The notes beneath the pieces are model-generated. The model saw only the letters and a list, made by a program, of their open reading frames with translations. It did no database searches and was not told where the DNA came from. A program made the translations under genes and the position numbers. Source: Amoeboaphelidium protococcarum (Eukaryota > Aphelidiomycota > Aphelidea). From it: 64,000 nt of DNA. The stretch lies in the NCBI GenBank assembly GCA_023515745.1, contig JALECJ010000003.1:315001-379000 (forward strand), read 5' to 3'. Of the stretch, positions 55,148 through 64,000 are shown piece after piece (position 1 is the stretch's first letter; the number at the start of each line of letters is the position of its first letter).

Positions 55148-55547
55148 TCAATTATTCTAAGCCTTGTTATAAGCCCCTACATTTATAAAGTTGATAAGTC
55201 ATAAAACGTTCATATCAAGATTGCGTGATAATATACTTACAGTAACCAGGAATACCAAATCCAAGAATTAGTGCAGCAGTCATAGCAGTGCTCATAGAAA
55301 TAGGCATTGGCTACATGCAATTATCATAATGAAAAAATATAAATCCCAAAAATCAGTTATATAAAAGAAACAATTAATAAGGAAATACCTTAAAGTCTTT
55401 TCCAATGTACGGAACGGCGTGCAAGTACTCACGTTCACGCCATTGCTGCCATGGATTGTTGTTGTGTTGGCCCAGTCCATATCCCTCAGAGCGATAAAAA
55501 CTCTTGCCTTTCACAGATTATAAAGCTCTAGATCCAACACGATTCAT
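55148..55547 (-). CDS. Probable cytochrome c oxidase subunit VIIc (COX7C/Cox8-like)
   Basis: 85 residues from three exons; introns 55311-55388 (78 nt) and 55177-55240 (64 nt). The N-terminus MNRVGSRALQSVKGKSFYRS is a mitochondrial presequence. The middle (EREYLHAVPYIGKDFKPMPI) and the single helix (STAMTAALILGFGIPGY) followed by a short basic end match the layout of COX VIIc, which has one membrane helix ending GFxxPF. Sequence identity is modest, so another small inner-membrane subunit is possible. Exon 3 codes for only nine residues plus stop. Confidence 0.6.
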
Positions 55548-55779
55548 ATTTATTACTTATTTATTTTCTTAATAAACTATCTCGATACACAAGTATAAAA
55601 TGTAATTCTGAAGTTCGCAAGGAAAGATGAAGAGAGAAGAACTTGCAGAGAGAAATCGTTCATTACCTTGTCAAGAGCGCAGAAGCTATAATGGGATACA
55701 ACGAGTAGATAAAAATCTTTGCACTAAACAACAATGATAAATACAACGTTAAAGAGATAGAGTATTCTAAACTAAAGTG

Positions 55780-58176
55780 TCATTTTAGTTTTGATAGTTC
55801 TTGTAGAAGAATCTGATTTTTGGGATTACGCTGCAGTGCTTTATTCATGAGAGCGCGCGCCTTCATCATGCTGCCAGTCTGGCGTTCAAATTTGACATAC
55901 CCGAGCCATAAATCGATACTTTGAGGACATTTAGACGTGGTTGAAGCATATAACTGCCGAAGCTATTTAGTGTCTCCAAACTGCTCGAGTAAATCAGCCT
56001 TCATCAGAAGTAAATCAACAGAATTGGGATACTTTAAAAGTGCCTAGTCAAGCTGTGACTAGAACTACTTTAAGTCACCGCTATCCTTCATTTACGACAA
56101 AAACTGGGCTTGTAATCTATCAGACTCGATGTAATTCAGAGCATTAGCCATTATCTGTTAAGCCTTGATTTTCTCACCCAACGATGTCGTTACATTGATG
56201 TAATGTAGCCAGAAATCTTCGCATTTAGGCCATTTTTGAGTACACTAGTCCAATAGATTAAATAGCTAATTGTTATGACCATTATTAAACAAATAATCAG
56301 CCACTTTGAGCAGGCTTTTAACATCATAGAGCTCATCAGAGTCAATTGCAAGTTCAATAAGATGATCAAAATATGCAACCTGTCCGCATTCCAAAGCAAG
56401 ATTGACAGCCCGGGAGAACCAACCAGTTTTCTCGCTCGGATATTTACGCACAAGAGCTATAAGGAGTATCAACAGACTTTCCGATTATGAGTGTGAGAAA
56501 CTTTCATCCACAATAAATTGCCACTTTTACACGGTATACAAATCAGAAGGACATTGTACTACAAATTCATCAATTAGTGCAGATGCAGTCACCTTGTGCC
56601 CAGATTTGACACAGTTTTAAGCGTAATTTAAAATAAATGGTACATCCAATAATTAGCTCTACATCGCCTTTTATAAACCTTTAGAAAGCACTTTTTAAAT
56701 TGAACTTTGGCCGCTTTACAAATCCTCCAACCTCTTGGCACATGATACACTAATCAGCAATAGATCGGCATCACCACATTACTGCAAGGCCATCGAGAAA
56801 CTTTAATCAATATCTTACTAAGATTCAAGTGATAAAAGCTTTTACCAAAGCAGTGGATCTTAATTTGCCATCTATACAGCCCGGTGAAGAGTGGATAGCC
56901 TCTCACTTTCGTCTTTAGCATGATCCACGCGTAACAACCATAATGATGTGGAAGTGGGAACTTGTCTCAGAGCTTCATCCATAATCTTGACTTTACTTGC
57001 GAGATTAGATTCCATTTCAATAGCCTTGATCCATAACATTTCACTCTATCTGAGGTGCAATAAAGCATTACCAAGCACAAGCTTTATGCTATCTGGACGC
57101 GCCAACCTAACAGCATTTAGCCACAATTCTTCACTTTTAGGACATTTTAAGCAACCTTATTCAAGCAATTTACGCGCCTTGCCAAACTGACCATCTTACT
57201 CTTCAAGTTACGCCGCAGCCAACCAACTCTAAGGATTGTAAGGCTCAGACTCAATGACCGCAGTGAGAAGTTGTCTAGTTGTTTAAATGTCAGTGATCGA
57301 TCTCAGCTACTACTACTACTCCTTCGATTGTCCTTAAGACTACAATCCATTAAACGCAGAAGACTGCTGAGTCAATTATGAAAGATACAAATCAGTGCGA
57401 TTATCGACAGACTATTACCCAGAGATAGTATTTTTGGCCACTCTATCCAATTTAAATCTAATCAGTTCATCTTTAATGTTGATAGCGCTCGACTATAGCT
57501 CATCACTAATCAATGGATCCACTTCATCCACATTCATATCATTGACAGAAGCTAACTGTTACTACTATTCAAAATCTACAACCTGAAATTCCTTCTTCAA
57601 GTTATTTCTGGCTGAATCGAGTATAAAGTCCTTAGTTGGACCAAAGAACTGCTTCTCCAACAGACGTTCCCTGGCGCGTTTAGACTTTCGTCCAACAGCC
57701 ACCAGATCAACTGCATCCGGGATATTGGCCCATTCTTCGGCACTGATAGATTACAGTTACTACTTTAGATCATTATCCACGTGTAAAGGCGCCTATTTCG
57801 CTTACTCTTGTCCACTCTCCTATGTCTATGATTGCAACTACTACTTCCTCTTACGTCTATTCTACAATCGCTACTCTACTTGCGCGTATACTCGATCAGC
57901 TTCTTCATCCTCCTTGTCCACCACAGAAAATACATCCAAATCTTTTTAATTATTACTATTCAGCTGTCCACCACTTCTATCTGCAATCTAAAACATTCGT
58001 CTAGCCTCCTCAGCCGCGGCTTTTATATCTACAGACTCGCCATGCTTTGGCTTCTCTATCACACGATTAGGACCATAATCGGCACTGGTGGTGAATCCAT
58101 GAGCACCTCTACCCAGACCTGCCACATATCCAATAGGTGCAGCCTTTCCCAAAAAATCTTTATTCCTCTAAGACAT
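55780..58176 (-). CDS. PRPF6: PRP6/PRPF6 U4/U6.U5 tri-snRNP splicing factor
   Basis: Scaffold protein of the tri-snRNP. It has 798 residues (human 941), no introns. The N-terminal PRP1 domain has [20 protein letters not shown] and later [20 protein letters not shown]. From about 280 on, HAT/TPR helical repeats run to the end: SWLAAAQLEEQ with [21 protein letters not shown] and [20 protein letters not shown] with [13 protein letters not shown]. It is Gln-rich, with runs of four TAG codons near 57314-57325; read by the standard code this gene would contain dozens of stops. Spacing to the tubulin gene is 241 nt. Confidence 0.94.
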
Positions 58177-58417
58177 TTATTAATTAATGGATTTCTTACA
58201 GAGCTAGAATACTTGGCAAATTTCAACAACTAGGATAGAAGAGATGATAGAAAAGACAAAGGAGACAATTAAGGAAAATTCAATTGCAAAGATAAAACGT
58301 GTCAGTTTCTATTACATTCAACAAGTAATCAAGAATAACCAACAATAATAGCAAAAAGTGAGAAGTAAAGAAACTGATATTATTATGTTCTCACTATACC
58401 TCTTACTTTTCACACAC

Positions 58418-59867
<1,450 letters not shown>

Positions 59868-60222
59868 TTTCGACACGAATACTTCAAAGTTGTTAAATAC
59901 AGGTTCAAGATGAAGGTGAGTGAACTAACTACGTACTATACGCTGTAATGAAGTAAAGAAGCTGCAACGGAGACGAAAAGAGAATCGACAAAGAACGAAC
60001 GAACGGGTGGAGTCGCGTCTTCAGTCGGCAGAAAGGAAGGAGGCGCGTCGCGTTTCACTTTACCGTTTCACATTTCATTCGTTAAGAGAATTGGATTACT
60101 TGACCTGTACTGTACTGTCTCGATTAAATTTAGTTACGATCAAGACAACGTTAAACCTTTTAATTAAAATCAATTCAATAAATTATTACCACTCTTTATT
60201 TTACTAGTTTTGCTAATAGGCT
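59868..60222 (-). promoter_or_regulatory. Beta-tubulin upstream region with CGTTCGTTCGTTC and CT-rich blocks
   Basis: On the gene's strand, around 60005 down to 59960, CGTTCGTTCGTTCTTTGTCG and TCTCTTTTCGTCTCCGTTGC follow one another, about 90-140 nt before the ATG. G/C-rich CGCG blocks lie further upstream (60010-60060). Matches the element before the formin. Promoter or 5' leader by position only. Confidence 0.45.
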
Positions 60223-60681
60223 TCATTCTTTCTCCAAGTTATGAGATTGCACAGACTCGGCATCACTGAGAGTTCGTTTTCTAGATTTCACAAATGGTTC
60301 AATAATTTTAGCAATTGCAACTCTTATATTTTAATTATCAGCATTTTGTTACTTTGTCTTTTTACTATTAGCTTTAATATTAGAATCTTTCTACTACTTC
60401 TACAACTATTATATTTAATTTGTCGTAGTCTTGTCAAAATGGAGTATCCACGGCTGGAGAGGTAGATCTGTGAGATGACGCGACACGACAGCGGCCGTAT
60501 TAACATCGTCAAACTCCACGAAGCAGAAGTTACGCTCTGTATTACTCACTGGATCTATGCACCCTTTAATATACTTAATTGGCCCGCATTTACGAAGCAT
60601 TTGCTCCACAGCATCTTTCCCCATAATGTATGGATATTTCACATATGCTAGACACGGTGTTTGTTCATTTTAGTCAGCCAT
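60223..60681 (-). CDS. RRM protein of the RBM25 N-terminal type
   Basis: 152 residues. A single RRM occupies about 10-85: CLAYVKYPYIMGKDAVEQML (RNP2 position), LRKCGPIKYIKGC, NFCFVEFDDVNTAAVVSRHL (RNP1-like FCFVEF) and LPLQPWILHFDK. RBM25/Snu71-type RRMs share the MLRKCG.I..W segment. The C-terminal part is Gln/Lys-rich with QIQQLQKQQKD and ends in a basic patch (KSRKRTLSDAES). The PWI domain of full-length RBM25 is missing, so it is a short relative. Probable pre-mRNA splicing role. Confidence 0.75.
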
Positions 60682-60801
60682 TTTTAAGATTTCGACGGTG
60701 AATTCTGAAATGCGGTGAGAACAACGGAGAAGAAAAAGCCTTGATTGTGGAGTATAGTTGTTGTTGCAAGTATCTAATCGTAGTCTTAATAATTCAATTC
60801 C

Positions 60802-60966
60802 ATGGCCGAGGAGTTTATAGTGTTATATGTCATCGTCAAGACAATTAGCTCAGGAATGCAGTTGTCAAGACTGTTGCTGAGCGGCTGGCATTAGATCAAA
60901 CAATCCTGGTAAACTTGGAACATCATTAGAAAATAAGATTTACAATTAGTAAGTAATACATTATGA
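60802..60966 (+). CDS. Doubtful 54-residue frame upstream of the kelch-type gene
   Basis: MAEEFIVLYVIVKTISSGMQ to TGA 60964-60966, whose TGA overlaps the ATG of the next gene (ATGA). No family recognised. It could act as an upstream open reading frame of the kelch-type gene, or be chance. Confidence 0.25.
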
Positions 60967-62753
60967 AAAGCTAGCTGGTCATATTGCTGATTGCTGTGAT
61001 TCTCAAGTCCACATAGTCTCAGTCCTTATAGAGATGGCCGCTGTAGAACGGTGTCCAAGTTTCTGCACTGAACGGACACCGATAGAACGTGATTTAGATT
61101 ACCGGCGATTCCTCTTCAAGCCTTCAAGTTGCTTTAACAACTGGTGGCTGGCCATGGACCTCATTTCAATTCGATAACAGCTCATACTTGACATTTCAGT
61201 ATTTCAATGTGATTGATCATGCTTGGAGTTAACGAGCTTGGGGCAGCTAGAACAATGTTGATGATCTCATTGCGCTGCGACAACGACATTTTCACGCTGC
61301 GGCCTCATCATCGGACGGCTCCGAGTTGATTGTGTATGGTGGTATTCGTGGCAACTAAGCGCTCGGGGATCTGCTTATTTTGGACTCTGCGTCTCTCACT
61401 TGGTAGGTATCGGGCAATTTGTCGTATTACTGTTCCTCTTCACCACTGGAAGATATTCTGTCACCAGATCATCTATCAAGTGACGGCTGCGGAGATGCTA
61501 CTGATATGCAGGCAGTATATGGTCACTCTATGGACCTCTTGCTTGATAGCGATGAAATGGCAATTTATGCAGCGGTTGGTGGACTGGGTTTGAATACCAC
61601 ACAAGCAGATGTCCACCTGCTGATCAATGATCGTATACAAGGTGTTAAATACTGGGTCAGAGTTTTGGCGGAGGGCGCACCAACATTTAGAGGCTTTCAC
61701 TCATCTGCTGTAGATTAGGCTCAAGGTATTTTATACGTGTTTGGTGGAACATAGGACCTAACTAGTCCTGTGTATGACCCTTACATTTACAAGTATCATT
61801 TAGTGGAAAATGCTTGGACCAAATTTGATGTATCTTCTATTGTGGGACCTCCGCAAGACAATGGAGGCATTATTACCCAATCTGTCGTTTTAATTGGTGG
61901 TGTTTTTGGCCACAATATGAAGTATATTAGCTCCAGTTAGTCGTTACTCATTTGGAATGGAATGACTACAGGTGGTTTAAATAATGTCACTTTTCTGTAC
62001 AATGTTAAAGACTAGTCAAGCATGCAAATATAGTCTGATCAGAACAATGCTTGTACTTATGCGTCAGTAATTGATTTGTCTACATCTGAATATTTTCAAT
62101 ATGGTGGCAAGAACAGTATCGACAATATAGTCAAAGACTCGGCTGTATCTTAGTTAAGTGGTACTTATGTGCGTTAGTTGGACTTGAGTATTAGAGCAAT
62201 CTCTGTATCAGTTAGTGCTCAATCTGACGCCATAGTAGTGTATACGATGTAAGGCTGGGGGTTTGTTTCTGACTCTGATATGGCAAAGTATTTTCAGTCT
62301 GTCGTTGTATCCGATCGTAACGGTAAAAGTGAATGTATTATCTAATCCACACGATGGAATCAAATTAAATGTATCAGCACGTTCAAGATGACTGGCGACT
62401 TTAATGTCTCGGTCTATCTGAATGACATTAAGACAATGAAAAGCGTGAGCATGAATGTATATCAAGGACATGGCTGTTTTAACCCTCAAAATCAGTTTGT
62501 GCAAGATCAGTGTGTGGTTTCAGAGCCCGGTCCAGGCGCTCGCGATTAACAGGCCATCAAGTCTGATAAGAATAAGCTCATTATTTACGTCTCAGTTCCC
62601 CTTGGTATAAGCTTAGTTACCATTGCTATCATAGTCGTGGTATATCATAGAAATAGACGAAATACTGCTGCGGCTTTAAAAGAGAAGATTAAATCTATGG
62701 AAGCATCTTGTGATTCGATAGTAAAAAGTAGCAAGACATTAAGTGCAGTGTGA
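60963..62753 (+). CDS. Type I membrane protein with kelch-like ectodomain
   Basis: 596 residues, one exon. Signal peptide MKSQLVILLIAVILKSTQSQ; large ectodomain with kelch-like repeats: RQRHFHAAASSSDGSELIVY then GGIRGNQALGDLLILD, and FHSSAVDQAQGILYVFGGTQ. Many N-x-S/T sites. A membrane helix (LIIYVSVPLGISLVTIAIIV) precedes a short basic tail with a potential coiled coil (AALKEKIKSMEA). Such kelch ectodomain proteins are common in fungi and other protists as surface or cell-wall sensors. No kinase or catalytic domain. Could be a receptor or polarity factor; specific function unknown. Confidence 0.75.
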
Positions 62754-62848
62754 TAATATATGTTACTTATAGAGTAAATTGCCATTTTTATAGTAACAAA
62801 GCCACTATACGACATGGTCGAATGTATACGCTCAAAATCTGATTAGGC

Positions 62849-64000
62849 TCATGTTTCCTCTAGGTCGCAGAATGGTGCTTGTTCGTACGATTAAAGCAAT
62901 GTTTACTGCTGCTCTTCATTTACAAACTGACGACACTCTTATCTTCCTTTGGAGACGTCCAGAGCACCAACCATTAATAAAACGGATATCAAAAGCATGG
63001 CAATAACGTAAATGAATCCATAACGTACCTCTCCCGATGAAGCATTGGCAATAGCTCCCACTATTAGCGGCCCGAGCCAAGAACTGCCGCGGTCCCCAAT
63101 CTCATAAAGCGCAAAGAACTCAGCTTCATGATTCCGCGGCACCAAGTCAGAGAATTATACACGACCAAAACTTTAAATTGCACCAAGTAAGCTTCCCATC
63201 AACACAACGCCAACATACATTTCCATTGGACTTCTTAGTCCAAACGATAGAGTCAGTGGCGGCTACGAGTCTATCAGCACCACATACGCGTCCGACGGAA
63301 TGAACCCAAGCAAACCGTATGAAGGGAGCACCATGGCAACACACAGCACTGTTACCAGCGAACGCTTAGTGCTCCATTAGAAACGGCGACTAATTCCCAG
63401 CCAGAAATACGAACCGAATAGTGCAGCGATAGCCGCCAGAATTATTGCCACGGCAATCTATTCTGATGTCATTTTGATAACATCGCTAGCAAATAGAATA
63501 GCAATCTGACCAAGTGTGGTAAATGAATCTGCAAATAAGAGATAACACACAAGATAGAGAAATGTATTGGGCAGCTTTTTGTAATGCCTGACAGCAGTTA
63601 ACGTCTACTTCCAGCTGAACCATACTAGATTTTTGGCAGAAGTTGGCAAAGGCTTACCTGGCCTTGTTTTCAGATTTAGCCACGTAATATTGGACCACAA
63701 GAACCACCATATACCACATAAAGCGACACAAATCCGCATCGGGTAAGCAGAACTATCGTAGGCTGACATTGCCTTGAGCACAGCGACTGAAACTAAAATC
63801 ATCGTGAGACTCGCAACTTGTCCCGATGCTAAACCATGCGTTGATAAGACATTACAAAGTCTATCTGATAATCTGGACTCAGTAGCAATCATTTTCTCAC
63901 TGACAGTCTCCATACTCTGAGAATTTGTATCAAAATCTATTTCATCCCCGATAGGCAGAGTTAACGTCTCTTTATCATAAACGCATCGTTTGTTGTATTG
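62849..64000 (-). CDS. ATG22: Atg22-type vacuolar amino-acid exporter (MFS), 5' end beyond window
   Basis: C-terminal 383 residues of a major-facilitator transporter that in yeast exports amino acids from the vacuole during autophagy. Several membrane helices: ASLTMILVSVAVLKAM, LYLVCYLLFADSFTTLGQIA, IAVAIILAAIAALFGSYFWL and FIYVIAMLLISVLLMVGALD. The family hallmark near the end is VPRNHEAEFFALYEIGDRGS followed by SWLGPLIVGAIANASSG. The frame continues past the right edge without a start, so the gene is partial. Stop TGA is the complement of 62849-62851. Confidence 0.9.

Overview
This is a gene-dense eukaryotic nuclear segment of about 64 kb with roughly 42 supported protein genes on both strands. 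It has mostly short intergenic gaps and few, short GT-AG introns (about 32-100 nt). The decisive property is the genetic code: TAA and TAG are glutamine sense codons throughout and TGA is the only stop. This is seen at invariant Gln positions of beta-tubulin, at the catalytic Gln of Ran, and in almost every other gene. Read with the standard code, nearly all genes here look shattered; read with UAR=Gln they become full length.

Who it is: the gene content points to the fungal/animal side of the tree rather than to a ciliate. Examples are an indoleamine 2,3-dioxygenase with a fungal-style C-terminal GTGGT/RDET motif, a fungal-type dCMP deaminase with an N-terminal P-loop domain, an RMT2-type arginine methyltransferase, a fungal-type AAA ATPase, Atg22 and tuberin. 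Base composition is moderate and introns are not of the extreme AT-rich ciliate kind. An aphelid-like early holomycotan (Amoeboaphelidium, for which I recall a UAR=Gln code) is my best guess; this is inference, not proven from the window.

Layout. 0-7 kb: tuberin-like RapGAP (5' end outside the window), mitochondrial GatB, TMA7, mitochondrial ribosomal protein mL38. 7-15 kb: TMEM14, SLX1 nuclease, two secreted or membrane lineage-specific proteins, then DSCC1, SEN34 and RAD9. 15-24 kb: indoleamine dioxygenase, an FtsJ-type mitochondrial rRNA methyltransferase, a PTEN-C2-FH1-FH2 formin with a degenerate phosphatase site, an AAA ATPase. 25-32 kb: CHRAC/DPB3 histone-fold protein, an orphan helical-repeat protein, NDC80, a transcription-type cyclin with an Arg/Glu-rich tail. 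32-39 kb: YAE1, a nucleotide-sugar epimerase, SEC14, a membrane J-protein, OSTF1, SURF1, a small membrane protein. 39-46 kb: a large rhodanese/dual-specificity phosphatase, fumarylacetoacetase, Ran, a syntaxin. 46-55 kb: DHTKD1, a secreted Gly/Ser-rich protein, dCMP deaminase, TMX-type thioredoxin, RMT2. 55-64 kb: a COX7C-like subunit, PRP6, beta-tubulin, an RBM25-type RRM protein, a kelch-type receptor-like protein, and Atg22 running off the right edge.

How they fit together: mostly housekeeping genes of mitochondrial biogenesis (GatB, mL38, MRM2, SURF1, COX7C-like), checkpoint and chromosome work (RAD9, DSCC1, SLX1, NDC80), RNA processing (SEN34, PRP6, RRM protein) and secretion (SEC14, syntaxin, TMX). 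Three amino-acid catabolic enzymes (IDO for Trp, DHTKD1 for Lys/Trp, FAH for Tyr/Phe) lie within 34 kb. There is no operon structure. Several genes share a sense-strand pyrimidine tract with CGTTCGTTC-like repeats upstream. I saw no rRNA, convincing tRNA, transposon or CRISPR.
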